A program made the translations under genes and the position numbers. The notes under the pieces were generated by a model, which saw only the letters and a list, made by a program, of their open reading frames with translations, searched no databases and had not been told where the DNA came from. Shown one piece after another: positions 1-12,900 of a stretch of 64,000 bases of DNA. Each line of letters begins with the position of its first letter. Within the stretch, counting starts at the first letter, position 1. The stretch covers positions 1,426,001 through 1,490,000 of the forward strand of contig JACCLO010000003.1 of assembly GCA_029448655.1 (NCBI GenBank), in the 5' to 3' direction. This stretch comes from Wolfiporia cocos. Lineage: Eukaryota; Basidiomycota; Agaricomycetes; Polyporales; Phaeolaceae.

Positions 1-1161
1 TGTTTCCATGTACTGGCGTTGCGAGGCCAGGTATTGTATCATCCGCATCCACCAGTCGCGGAATTTGACTTTGTCGTCGTCAAAGATGGGTGGTTCCTTC
101 ACCGTCCGTCTCCGAGACTGGGTGTATGTGGGTGGGTTGCGCGATGCTGGAATTGGTGTAAAGGTTTCGTGGCGTCTTTCGCTGACCTGTGGGATTTGCC
201 ATTTAGGCGGTATGCTTCGCTCTTCGCGTACTCGGAGGATATCAAACTCCCCTTGGTACGCGGGTACCGTGTCTAGTGCGTGGTACCCTGAGCGGGTTTT
301 TGGGCTTGGTGCCGGAGCGCGCTCCGGAGGTGGTAGCGTTCCACCCATGCGTTTGTTTGGTGACGGCGTGTCGGAATCCTCGTCGAGAGGAGCGAGTCGC
401 TCTGCCGCTCGCCTCTCCATATCGCGGGTCTTGTGTTGAAGACCTACCGCGCCGTGGATGTAGTCTCCGACCCTCTCGTCATCCCAGTATCGAAGCTTGT
501 GGAGTGCTTCCGCGTATAGGGCTACGCGATGAGGGAAGTTGGGGGACGTGGGTCGTGAGGGGTACTCGTCTTCTTCAAAGGTTAGTCTTACCCGCTCCGG
601 GGCGCGTTCCGCGGCTGGAATGATTGGTGGTGGTGTGAGGATGTGGGTGTGGATGGGTGGTTGTTGGGTATTCATCCCGTCCTGGTTGTCTTGGATGTTT
701 AAATTAAAAAGCGGGGGTAGCGCATCTTCCTCGGCCCCTGCAAAGGGCTTCCTTCGCAACGGCCAGTCTGCCTCCATCTCGCCCGCGGTGGTGTAGCCGT
801 GGTCATCTTCATCCTCTTCTTCGATGTACGCTTGTGACGGCGCACCTTCGAACTTTCTTCTCAGCCTCTCGTACTCCTCGCGGTCGGCTGTGTCTCTTTC
901 CTCGCGCATGTCGTCGGTGACGCGCAGGGCGTATTGTGAGGGGGCGTTGAGTATGCCACCTACATACCTCTCCCGCCCATGTTGAGTCGCCTTTGTCTTA
1001 AGGCGTCTCGCTCTTTGTTGACTAGTCTCCTCCGTCTCCGGTTGAGGACTCGGTCGACGTGTGTTCCGTCCTGGTCTGTAACTACCGACGCTTCTTTCCT
1101 CTCGCAGTCCTGCGCCCACATGCGAAGTCGAAGGAGCTGGGCTGTGTGTTTTGCGTTCCAT
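1..1161 (-). CDS. Partial gag-like polyprotein of an LTR retrotransposon (runs off the left edge)
   Basis: The minus strand is open for 387 codons from an ATG at 1161 to the window edge, with no stop. The N-terminal 200 or so residues are low-complexity and rich in Pro, Glu and Arg. The last visible residues read PPIFDDDKVKFRDWWMRM, then IQYLASQRQYME. This matches the start of the conserved gag/capsid region of fungal Ty3/gypsy elements, where a target such as PxFxGDxxKFxxWxxxxxxYL is usual. The protease, reverse transcriptase and integrase genes would lie to the left, outside the window. Plus-strand ORFs over this stretch are its antisense. A probable LTR lies just upstream at 1362-1744. The superfamily is inferred from the gag motif alone. 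Confidence 0.72.
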   Translation of the reverse strand, partial: MERKTHSPAPSTSHVGAGLREERSVGSYRPGRNTRRPSPQPETEETSQQRARRLKTKATQHGRERYVGGILNAPSQYALRVTDDMREERDTADREEYERLRRKFEGAPSQAYIEEEDEDDHGYTTAGEMEADWPLRRKPFAGAEEDALPPLFNLNIQDNQDGMNTQQPPIHTHILTPPPIIPAAERAPERVRLTFEEDEYPSRPTSPNFPHRVALYAEALHKLRYWDDERVGDYIHGAVGLQHKTRDMERRAAERLAPLDEDSDTPSPNKRMGGTLPPPERAPAPSPKTRSGYHALDTVPAYQGEFDILRVREERSIPPKWQIPQVSERRHETFTPIPASRNPPTYTQSRRRTVKEPPIFDDDKVKFRDWWMRMIQYLASQRQYMET

Positions 1162-1361
1162 CGTATGTACTGTTGGCTGATGTAAGCCCCTGGTGTGTGT
1201 ACGCAAAACGGGATTCTGAGAGAATCGAAAAAGAACTTTTCCCCTGGTCTGGAGGGGTCGGATAAATGTAGGATCGTCGTTTTGGCGGTCCTTTGGTTTG
1301 TCAGATAAAAGATAATAAAACTGTCGGGATGATCGTCGACAGTAGGGGGAGTCTGAACTTA

Positions 1362-1744
1362 TGACAAGGCCACTAAAACCTTAGAGCGAACTGAGGGGAG
1401 CGGAGTGGATGAACGCCAAGTTCAGACTGGGGTTACCAGCTGAACAAGGCCTGCTATTATACTAGTAGGCTGTTTGTACATGTTTATAATATAATGACCA
1501 TATATGGTAACTAGGGAGTCTGGGGCGAGACTAAGGTAGGGGTCTAAGCCAGACTCTGAAACATAGAAGCGTAGGATATATCAAATGCGTAGCGGTCATC
1601 GTGGCCGTGTGGGAACCGGGCCTTGTATCGTTATCTAGGCGTTAATGGGCTCCTTCCATGGTATGATCCGGGCCTGGCTGGGCTTCGGGACTCGGGGGAC
1701 CGGATCGATCTCATTGTCGTTAGGAAAAGCTTTTGCCCGTGACA
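1362..1744 (-). mobile_element. Probable 5' LTR of the gag-bearing element
   Basis: On the plus strand this 383-bp stretch starts TGACAAGG and ends CGTGACA, so it has TG...CA ends and short imperfect inverted termini. It lies where the 5' LTR of the minus-strand gag element should be. It resembles the two solo LTRs at 54989 and 55535 in length, in its ends and in an internal CTGTTTGTACATGTTT block. The primer-binding site was not recognised. An 11-bp inverted repeat (AGTCTGAACTT near 1350 and AAGTTCAGACT near 1418) crosses the left boundary. The exact ends are inferred. Confidence 0.45.
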
Positions 1745-4700
1745 GATGTGCTACGTCCAGTGTGGTCCATGAGCCGTACCTCCTAATTACTAAGATTGGG
1801 AGTAGATTTTCAGCAGCGCTTCTTCACAGAGAGTGTGGAGAAGTTCCTATTCCCATCAAAATCTTCTTCCAGGTTGTATCGCTGGACCGTGCCTCTCTGA
1901 GAGAAAAGACTGAGTCCAGGATATGAGCAAGCCACCATCGCACAGGAGACGGATTTGTTCGATATTGAATGGTCCGAAGTCTACGGATGATTCAGATGAC
2001 AGTGCAAATGTAAAGCCATATCTCCGCGAGAGAGCATGGTATGGCTGCGCCGCGGCACTCTCGTTGGCTGGTTGATGGATCGCGATCCGTTTCAAAGTCG
2101 GATTTGAGATTGGCGCTTTGATCACTGCGTCACACTCAATCTGTCGTTTGTCGCCTCGGGAGCTGGCACGCACCCCGCGTTTATATCGATGAGCAAAAAT
2201 GGGCAACGACTGTGGGAGCTTTGAGTGATTCCTTTCACACTTCGCACATTAACACTGATTGACGTAGCTGATATCGCAGAAGTGTCAGTACATTCATGCC
2301 ACCGACCTTACACGAAGCCCACGTTTGCAGAAATCGAGAGGTCACGCATCTCTTTGGACCTGGATTCTCCAATCTAAAGTAATGCCCCCAAAACACGAGA
2401 TGCGCGTGAGTGTACGCTGCATGACACATGCCCTTGATCTCTTCAGAGCGCCAGTCAGAAGCCAGCATCCGTTTTCTCTTTTTTTTTACACGCAGGAGAG
2501 CGCTCCAAACACACCGCGCTTCGCCAGTACTGAAGTACTGAAGCGCGTCAATGGCAGAGCGACTCTGCCTGCGGGAGTATGCGAGCATCTCTGACAGAGA
2601 GCGTTTCGCAAACCGTTGCATTTATCGAGGTGCTCCCATGAATAGCTCATCTTGCATACCAGACAATTCTCTCCAGCTGCCGCAGGCTCTGGACATCCTT
2701 GTCTCTCGTTGGCGCTACCAAGCGCATGAGTGCGAAGTGCAAGGCGTAGACGACTAAATACCGCACATAGCAAGCTCAACCCCGGATTGGTCGCAGTGCA
2801 GCGTTCGCCCTAACTTCTTTCGCAGCGTTTGTGATAAAAGCTCTCTTCGGGAGGCTGGGCGGTCTAGAAAGCGCATACAACTGCACCATCATTTCATATC
2901 ATCATTGGATTGCGGCCCTAACTGATCGCCTTGATCTCGCCGAATTTGGTAAGGCAGTTTCCGCAACCATGCACTATCTGTGTGAACTTATGAGCCCGGT
3001 GGTATAGTACAAACAACCTGTATCTCAGAGACTTCGCAGTACAACAAGCAGGGACACTAATGGAGTAGACACGTTGCTGCGTGGTCGCTGAAATTGTTGC
3101 TACTCTCATCCAGCCCAACGCGCGAGCAGACGAACGACGAGGACCATTCTGCGGGGCCGGCGCGAAAACCCTCAATGGCAGCTCCCTTCTGCGGCTGGCC
3201 GCGGCATCAAACATTCCACGCTTAATCCCAGGTAGCATTACTTGATTGCACTAGAAGCACTCAGTGTCTTGATGCTCCGCAAACCGAGCTTGGATCAAGC
3301 AAATGACTGGCCGGTAGGCGACTACGAGGCCACCATGCCACTGCTTGTACAAATTCTACTCAAAGTCAAATATTGCACGACCGGCACCAGTAAAATGGCG
3401 CCGTTACTTCAGCCAATGTAAGCTAACGCTCGGTTTGCACAATCTTAGTAAACATTGTCTTTATCCTAATCCCAGGATATATATGGCAGGAATAAAGACG
3501 CACGCTGTAGGGAAAAGCTATGTAGATAATGAGTATCCATTGCTGATGCGGGCGACTCGCACGGCATCAAATCGGCCGATTTGATGCGCGTGGGTACACG
3601 GTGCGCGATTTTGTCGGCAGCGGTGACTGCATCGTGAGGATCGACGCAATATATAAGGACAATCTGATGTGAGTTTGCAGACATGCTACCGGCCCATATC
3701 CCGGAGAGGGATTGGTTTCTAAGCGCCCGATCGGGACATTGCACATCGACAATGAGCACGAAGATTGCGTCACGCACTCAAAGCCTCTTGTAACACGGAG
3801 GAAATGTGGTTTGCTGCATGAAATTCGCTCCTAATGCTTGATGCGCGAGGATGGAGGCAGAGTGCCTACAGTCTAGCCTTGGCCATCTCGTCCCGAGGTC
3901 TATACTTCTTTCAGGCGAGGAGCACGCTGAACTAGCCTCTGGCTCTGTATGCTTGCCTGCAAATCGCAACTTTACTCGCAGAGACTTCGTGACAGAAGGT
4001 TAGGCGTGAAGTTTTCTGCGGAGTGTTACGGTAAACAGAGTTCCGCTGGCAGCAACATACACGTAGTAAACAGTCGCTACCATGAAGAAGTTGGACACAG
4101 CTATTGCGCATGCAGAAGGGCAGTGGCCATACCCCCACGGAGAGCCTCCGCAGAGCGCCCCTGGACTGCCTGGCTGCTCCCTCCCTCTTATCATCCGATT
4201 TGCGCCCTATCGCGCAAAGGCTCCATGCCGTGATACACAGATGTTGATGACTTGACCGGTCTGTTCGGACAAGCTCGTTAGATCAAGGAGCATAGATACT
4301 CACGTACTGAGATTCAGGAGGCATCTTGTCTGCTGAGCTCGTCATGAACGTTTGGGGCTGCTGTCATGCACCTCGAGCGCAACAAATGTCCCGGTACTCT
4401 TGCTGCTGCTATCAGCTTCGCCCATCTCTCAGGACTGGCCTTTATGTCTGTGAGCTCGCACGCTGTCTGCCTGAACGACAGGCGTGCAACGCAGCCGCAT
4501 CTGCCCCTCAACCTGCTAGTAGTAAGGCCCCTTATGAGTCCAGAGTCCAGAACAGCAAATCGACTGTGGATAGGGAGAGAACTGGTCAAGTTTCTGCGCG
4601 GCAATCTGCTCGACGCTTTTATCTGCATTATGTAAGGTCCGACACAAAGGAACTAACCGCTCAAGAGAGGATATATGCTGCTGTTTACAAGAGCTCGATA

Positions 4701-6870
4701 GCATGGGTAGCGGACGAGGTGGGACATTCGGATACTCAAGAGAGTGCCTAGGAGATTGTTGCTGGACGACCGTTGAACATTGAACGGCGGCGATGCGCGC
4801 TGGTGCACGCACGCAATCCGCGCCCAATATTCTTCAGCGAGAGCGCTGCTGAGCATCTGCAAACCGCAGACGTGTTCTCCGGTCGTGATCGGCCGGACTC
4901 TTCGTTATGCGAATCTGTAGATAGCAATCAATCCTGGCCTGGCTGATTCTAGCGCGGTCGGTAAACAATCCGCACACCTTCGAAGACTCGATTGTTCCTA
5001 ACTTCAGGGTGATCGTGATCGCAATGTTGCAAGGCAACCACCGATCCGGAGATATTGCCATACATCGCGAAGCTGCAGCGCCACTAGTATAATGACTTCA
5101 GCTCAAGCGGCACACCACCGTCAGAACACCGCATAGAATCCAGAAAGTTTCTAACCGCTCGCTGCGTATACGCTGCGTACTGACGTGTTCAATCATCTGG
5201 AACGGTTTCACCCTGGCCCATCAATGTTGTACAATAAAGCAAGTATCCTGCCGCTGATGCGGCGAAGGCGAATTCAGGTCCCAATTGCAACGCGCGCCAG
5301 TGCGAAAGGCCAAGGCAGGCCTCTCAAAATATCGGCATTTCAGCGCACGGGTGTGGCAGTTCCAAAGGCAACGTTGCGATGAGCGCCGAGTCGGATCAAA
5401 TGAGAGAAGGCGTTTCGACAATCCTCGAGACGCCTTGACCTACTGGTGTTGGTCGGTGTATACGGATTCCCGGATTCTCTGCTCAGTGTATCTTTGGCCA
5501 AGTAGACGCGCGGAACTGGCACACTGCATGAGGAATGGAACGAGACGAATCGCGGAGATGAATTGACCATTTGTTGGAGTGCGGCGAACGCGGGAACCCG
5601 GCGGCTGTGCGTTGATGCCGCTATTTCCCAAAGGAGACACCTGCGGAATAAGCGCTCATCGCGCTGCCAGCAAACTCGCGTGCGTCCCGCGTACACTGGC
5701 CAGCTGGCTCAACGCCTTCTCCAGCAAGTGACAGATGCAATCGCAGCTCACTTCAGATCTCTTTGCTGCTCTGGGAGATTGTAGGCCTCCAGCGTACAAA
5801 CTTTCCCATCTAAAAGTATAGCACGTAAATGCACTACAACGACTTGAATATTCGGTCGAGTTTTCCGACCGCATTCGATGCTGAACTATATGGTTAGACT
5901 CGGCTCGGCAAGGATGGATGCGATGTTGTGTGGACTGCGCTTGGCTGTATCAGGTACTTCGCAACCCTATCCTGGCTTTGCGGGCGCCAACTGGTGGTGC
6001 TGTGCTACGTAGTGCAATCGTTTCTGGACACTTTCAAGTCGAGGCTCTGTCATCATACGGGAGCGCTCTCGGTATTGAGCGGATGCTAAAGACGCATTAG
6101 ATAGCATGCGTACGCTTTCCGACGATAGTGACGATAGCGACAATACTGATTGATCAGTTCGCAGGGCTCGGCGAGGACGAACATTGTGTTCTCCCAAGCT
6201 GTCAATCAGCACTTGTCACAGACTGGTCTAGTTTCTGACTCTAAATTCCAAGAATTAGCTAGCGCCATGCTCAAATGCGGGCTTGCACCGTATGCACACT
6301 TCACAGACTTCTGGACAAGGTTGATGGCATTGTAACGCGCTGTGAAGCTGCCCAAAAATTACGCCCCGCTGATCCCGGACCGCAGTTTACAAGCGTTCAA
6401 TGATGGCGCTTAATGATCGCGGACAGACATCTACAGCAAGTCTGGTATAGTAGGGCAGAATATGATAATCGGCGGTCTCGCGTTGACAGAAGCTCAGTAG
6501 TTCTATCAACGTATGGACGCTGATGAACCGCATACGTATCGTCGGCTACGTATCCTCAGCGAGTTACGCGCGATAGCATCGCCGGAAATGGCAGCGATGC
6601 CCAGATATTGATCCAGCGCCTCTGGCTCGGTCGTGCCTCGGGGAGGAGCGTTACTCGTCCGCATACCAAAGCTATCGGCTAGAGCTACACTGTTTCCGAC
6701 ACCACTCGGACGGTTACACCTCCATTGTTGCCAATTATCCAGCTGGCGCTCTGCTGTGCGGTAGTGCGTCGCACTTGATGGAGAATGTACGCAGCGATCT
6801 GTGATTGATGAATCGGGCTCGCTTTCCCAATTCATCGAATGAGCACCGTTGATCCTGGCAGCTCTACTTG
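1745..6870. other. About 5.1 kb with no recognisable gene
   Basis: All six frames hold only short ORFs (under about 145 codons), with no recognisable domain, no plausible spliced coding pattern and no terminal repeats that I could see. It separates the retrotransposon from the PKS promoter. It could be old decayed repeat DNA or a long intergenic region. I saw no copy of it elsewhere in the window. Confidence 0.4.
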
Positions 6871-6878
6871 TATAAAAG
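6871..6878 (+). promoter_or_regulatory. TATA box of the PKS gene
   Basis: TATAAAAG lies 59 bp upstream of the PKS start codon (6937). Transcription would be expected to start near 6900, so the ATG at 6881 would lie outside the mRNA. The pyrimidine-rich stretch 6893-6915 fits a fungal transcription start region. Confidence 0.6.
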
Positions 6879-6936
6879 CAATGTCTGGTCGCTGCTCGTC
6901 CTCATCCAACCCTCTTGGCGTAAGACGTAGACAGCA

Positions 6937-9900
6937 ATGGCCACCCCTGTAGCAATTGTAAGTCTACTGCACCTGCAAAGTTACTTTCGCTCACTAGTGG
7001 CAATTAGGTCGGTATTGCCACTGAGCTGCCTAGCGGCACTCATGCAGCGTCGAACCTCGACCACCAGGCGTTCTACCAGTTCTTGCTGGATGGACTCGAG
7101 TCCTACGAACGTATCCCCGCGGGGCGTTTCAACATCGATGCGTAAGTTCATTCAGAATAGTCCAGTAACAACGACTCATGAATATTTCACAGCTGGAAGG
7201 GTACAAATCCCGGCCAGATCTGCACTGAGCTGGGTTCTTTCATGAAGGACATCGATGTATTCGACAACGTCGAATTCGGTATCTCGTCCCGCGACGCCCG
7301 TATGATGGCGCCTAGTACCAGGAAACTGCTCGAGAACTGCTTCCTTGCTCTTCTCGACAGTGGCATTGACTACAGAGCTAAGCGTGTTGGGTGCTACACC
7401 TCCGGCACTGCATTCGACCTGATGTCTTCTACGGAACCGGTAAGTTGTAAAACGGACCTATGTCATTTTAGTGCTCACTCCTTCCAGGACTTGTACGAGG
7501 CGCGTGGCTCCTTCTCTGGAGCCCCCTCGATGGTGGCAAACCGTATCTCGACCCATCTCGATCTTCTCGGTCCCTCCGTCCCCACGGACACTGCGTGCAG
7601 CTCTAGTTTGACTGCTTTCCACCTCGCAGTTCAGGCTATTCTCAACAACGAGTGTGACGCCGCTGTTGTCGGAGGTTGCCAGATCAACCATCGGTAAGTC
7701 CCATTGAACATGTATATGTCGCGAGTATTTCTAACAATTGGTTATAATACCAGTTTTGCGGACTGGTTCACCTACAGCCAAGCTGGTATTTTGGCTAAGG
7801 ATGGTCGCTGCAAGCCATTCGATGCGTCTGCTGACGGGTAAGAAGCAAACCTGACACCTTATAACTCGTTTAATAACACGAATCCCGACATAGTTTCGGC
7901 CGTGCGGAGGGCTGTGTAGCCGTTGTACTCAAGCCTCTCGAGGCAGCGCTCAAGGATCACGACAAGATCTACGCTACGGTACGTCACGCTCATACTGTTC
8001 AATGCGAAGTCTAACGGGGTTCGCTTAGGTGCTCGGTACCTCGATCAACTCGTGCGGTGGTTATGCCCCGCCGGGTGCCCCGGTCGCAGAGGCCCAGCGT
8101 GATGCCATGATTGATGCATTCCGGCGCGCTGGTCGCAGCCCCCAGGAAGTTGACTTCGTCGAACTGCACGCTACAGGTATTAATGAATTTTACAATCCAC
8201 TTACACATTACTGACCCCTCAACCTCAATAGGAACGGCGAAGGGTGACCCGGTGGAAGCTAACTGGGTTGGTGAGCACTTCAAGCGTGACGACGACCTGC
8301 TGGTCGGAAGTGTCAAGGGCAACATCGGGTAAGCTACCACGAGCATTGCACTACAACGCACGTTGCTGACATTTTGGTGCAGACACACTGAGATCGTTGC
8401 GTTCCTTGCTTCGCTCTCCAAGGTGCTCTCATCCGTCGAGAGGGGTGTCATCCCTCCCAATGTCAACGTCAAGACTTTGAACCCGGCCATTCACTGGGAC
8501 GAGTACAAGCTCAAGATCCCTCTAGGCCCCACTCCCCTCCCATGCCGTAAGGAGAGGCCGCTCATCGCCATGTCCAGCTCTGGTATTGGTGGGTCGAATG
8601 GTCACGTCATCCTGGAGGGTCCCCCGAAGACGGAGGTGTCATACAAGGAGAATGAGCTGCCGGCGGCGCTGCTCATGGCCAGCGGTCTCTCGTCACGCAC
8701 CACTTCCGTTTTCGTCGACTCGCTCGCTATGGCCGGCGAGAAGAACCGCGACTCGCTCGCCGTCCTGTCTACCATTCTGGGCAGGAGGTCCAAGCAGATG
8801 ACCTACCGGTCGTTCGCTGTGGTCGAGCCAGGCCAGGAGAAGGCTCCTCAGTTCTCGGCTCCCCAGCACTCCCCGCGTGTCCCGGGTCCTATCGTCTTCG
8901 TCTTCTCGGGACAGGGCCCCCAGCACAAAGAGAGTACGTACAGTACAACTTTCGAACTGAATTTGCTGCTGACCCGCATGGTTGTGTAGTGGGTCGCGAG
9001 CTGTTCAAGAGGTTCCCCGTGTTCCGCCGCAGCGTCCTGGAGATGGACGAGGTTTTCAAGCGGTTGACGAACAAGTCGGTCATCCACGACAACGGGCTGT
9101 TCGGCGAGACAGTCCAGGTCGAGCGCAAGGACGTGTGGCCCATTTCGCTCATCCTGCCGTCTATCGCAGTGTTCCAGATCGCCATGTACGACTTGCTCGT
9201 CAGTCTGGGTATCAAGCCGGACATTGTCCTTGGCCACTCTGCCGGAGAGACCGCTGTTCTGTACGCGTCCGGCGCAGCTTCCAAGGAGATGGCAGTTGAG
9301 CTCTCCATCATCCGTGGTACCACCTTCATCCCTGTCGAGGCCTACGGTGGTGGAATGGCAGCTCTCGGCTGCGGTCCTGAGGAGGCTGCTCCTCTCATCG
9401 AGCAGGCTCGTGCCGAGTTCCCCAACGACATTCTCGAGATCGCCTGCTACAACTCTCCCACTGCTGTCGCCATTGCTGGGCACGACACCGCAATCGGCAA
9501 GGTGCTGGAGCTCGCTACCCAGAAGGACATCTTCGCTCGCAAGATCCGCACTCGCGTCCCGATCCACTCGTCCATGATGGACTACTGCCAGAAGGACTAC
9601 TGCGCTGGCTTGAAGGACCTCTTCGAGCGTTACTCAGGTGACCACCACGCGAAGGTCACGGCGTACTCGACCTACACTGGCGAGCTATTTGAGGAGGAAT
9701 ACAGCGCGGACTACTTCTGGAACAACACGCGTAACGCCGTCCGCTTCACACAGACCATTGACGCTATCAACAAGGCGCACCCTGATGCCACCTACCTCGA
9801 GATCTCGCCTCACCCCGTCCTTTCGTCCTACCTCACATCCATGACCGATGGTGCCAACGTCTTCGACTCTGCTCGGCGCCCGAAGAACGACGTCTCTTCG

Positions 9901-12900
9901 GAGCTGCGCGATGTCCTGAGCCTGTGCGGTAAGCTCACTGCTGCCGGACACAACTGCGTCGACTTCACCGTTCTCAACGGCCGCGCTTGCTATGAGGACC
10001 AGCTGTCGATCCCCGCGTACCCCTTCCAGAAGAAGGCGTTCCCTCTCTGGCCGGACACCGTCGGCGCTGCAATCCAGCAGGAGGCTCACCCCGGCCCTCT
10101 CAACCGTCGCCAGATGAGGGTCAACAAGGACACGCACACCGTTCTAGGCGAGCACGTTATCCGAGGAGAGCCTATCATGCCCGCAGCTGGATTCATCGAG
10201 ATGGTACGGTGTTTGAGGTTATCCAATAATCCGATTGCTGACTTCGATTTGCACAACAGGCTCTGGAGTATGGTGCCACCACTCTCGTTGACGTTCACAT
10301 GCGCTCCATTCTCCCTCTCTCGTCCGAGACTCCGACCAAAGTAGACGTTCATCTCGACGGATCTCACTGGACGGTCAAGTCATATGGCCAAAACAAGTTC
10401 CGCTCGGACAACGACGTATGTTCTATACCAAAACCAGCTGCTCTTTGGGGTGCTCACGGTCATAATTAGTCCGGAAGGCTTCATGCTGAAGGTTACCTCC
10501 TGTTCGACGAGCCGCCAACCTACGCGCCCATTGACATTGCTGCAATCCGTCAGCGTCTGCCCGGATTCGTCGGGTCCTGTGAGTGACATCCATCGAGTCA
10601 ACCGTATACATATCTAACCAGCAATTCAGCATTCTACCAAAACCTCGCATACTTCTCGACCTATGGGCCCCGTCTTCGTCGCGTGGCTTGCGCGTACTAC
10701 GGCTACAAGGAGGCTCTGGTATCCATCAGAGGCATGGACGAGGTTCTCGCTGCGTAAGTCTCGGCCTTCCTACTGCTGAGGAGGATCATCTAAACCCTTT
10801 ACTAGCGACGGAGGCTATGTCATCCACCCTGCCATTCTGGACGCATGCCTGCACATCACTGCCTACAAGCCTTTCCACGGAAACTTCGACCCGAACACTT
10901 ACTATCTTCCGGCATCTTCGGAGGCTGTCATTGTGCACCGCGCCCTGGAGAAGGGCAAATTCCCTCCGCACATCTACGCGCACGTGCTTCTCACAAAGTG
11001 GACGCCGGGTTAGTCGTCCAACGTATGCAATTCGGCAATGAGCTCACAACGACATCTATGCAGGTTCATTGATCTACGAGATCACGCTTGTTGACGACGA
11101 CGGCCGACAGCTCTGTACTCTGCACAACTTCGAGGCGGCAAAGCACCGCATCGATGCGTCGTCGGAAGAGCTTCTGCCGTACGAGGTTGTGCTCCAGCCC
11201 GCATTCAACTCGACTGTTACAGGCGACTCCTCTAAGAGCGCGACGGTCTCATACACTGCTGGGTTGCGTGACGCGTTGTCCTCGGTGGCACCTGGGGCAA
11301 GCAGGCGCCTGGTCCGCATCTCGGTGCTCAACGCAGGTATGTTAAGAACTATATCGCTGCTGAATACCGATGATTCTGACTCGTCTATGACAGATCGTTC
11401 CGCCTATGCCCAGATTGCCCAGGTGTTGGGAGAATTCCCGGCATTCTACTTCGAGGTCATCGTCCCCTCTGATGCGGACCAGAAGCTGCTCGCACTCGAA
11501 CCAGAGGCTGGCGTCGTACACGTGGCGAACAGCTCGGAGGAGGAAGCATCTGTTGATCTCTTCGACATTGTTCTTGCCTTCGAGTCGGCTGCCGAGGGGA
11601 CAAAATTCAGCAGCTCCATCTTCCCCAGTGGGTTCCTTGTAGTCAGCCAGTCGACTTCTCTTTCCGACGCAGAGCTGTCCCTCGTGAGCAACTACAATGA
11701 CGGCTCGTCCTCCTCAGCCCTCTACCAGAAGACCTCCGTGGCAGATGCGGCTCCTCTTCTGGACGAGAACGAAGCCTTCGTGTTCACTTACCACAAGGAC
11801 AGCGAGGCAGACCTGAAGTGGGACCTCAGCGGTCTGGACACTTCTGCGGAATTGGATATCTGGATCTTCGCTCAGGAAGGTGCAGATGGCAGCGCCGGCC
11901 TTGGTCTTGTGCGCGCTTTGAGGCGGGAGTACCTCGGATGGACCATCCACTTTGTCGTCTTCCCCGATGACGGCGATGAGGACTCGCGTGTGGCTCTCGT
12001 GAAGAAGCTTTCGCCTGCTCTCAAGGACGAGCTCGACCTCATCATTTCTGCGTCGAGCGATGTCCTCGTTCCTAAGCTCGTTCCTCTGCACTACCCGGAA
12101 ATTTCTGCTACCCAGTCCAGTGCGCAGCTCCAAGACCTCCCTGCAGACCATGTTCTCGTCGACATCCTCTCGACATTCACGTCCGGTGCAACGACTGCGT
12201 ACCTCGCCACGGTCGCTCACAGCAGCCTGTCGAATGTGAAGGAGGGCGCCCACCTCGTTGGCTTCGCTCAGGACAAGGTGTCGGGTCGGCTTGCGGTTGA
12301 CACCAAGGCTGCGTACCCGGTCTCGCTCAAGGCAGGTCAAGACGTGTCCTCTGTCCCAGCGATCGCGAGTGGTCTTGTCACAGCCGCGCTGGCAACAGGT
12401 CTGGAGAGCTTCCGGAACCCCGCTCGCCTCCGTTCGACTCGCGTCCTGGTTACTCACGCAGACACGACCGTCGGCTGGACCATTCGCGAGGCCTATGCAG
12501 CGCTCGGTGTCGATGTCGTCTCTGTTAAGCAGACTAGCACTCTCTTCGAGATCGCCAGCCTTGGCCGCGGCGAGTTCGACCTTGCGGTCACTGGCTACGA
12601 GGATTTGTCCCATATCCAGATCCTCCAGACACTCCTCCACCCTGTGCGCGGTAGGACATTCCTCTGGAACCACCAGGAGTCCGGTCTCCCAGCTATCGTC
12701 AAGACGAACCCCTGGTCTGTCCAGGATGCGCTGCAGTCCACTGTGGGCGCATTGGAAGTGTACTTGGCCAAGGTTGCGGCACAGCAGCCCAAGTTGGCGG
12801 AGGAGCGCAGCGAAGCGCCAGTCGTGGTGAGCAACAAGGTGACGAAGGCGCACCAGGCTTCCTTCGATCCCGAGAAGACATACCTCGTCCTCGGTGGTAT

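Noticed and set aside
8..439. Plus-strand 143-codon ORF at the left edge
   Set aside because: It is antisense to the longer minus-strand frame (387 codons, no stop) that carries a gag motif.
11714..12853. Minus-strand 379-codon ORF
   Set aside because: Antisense shadow of the largest PKS exon; long opposite-strand ORFs are common in GC-rich coding DNA.
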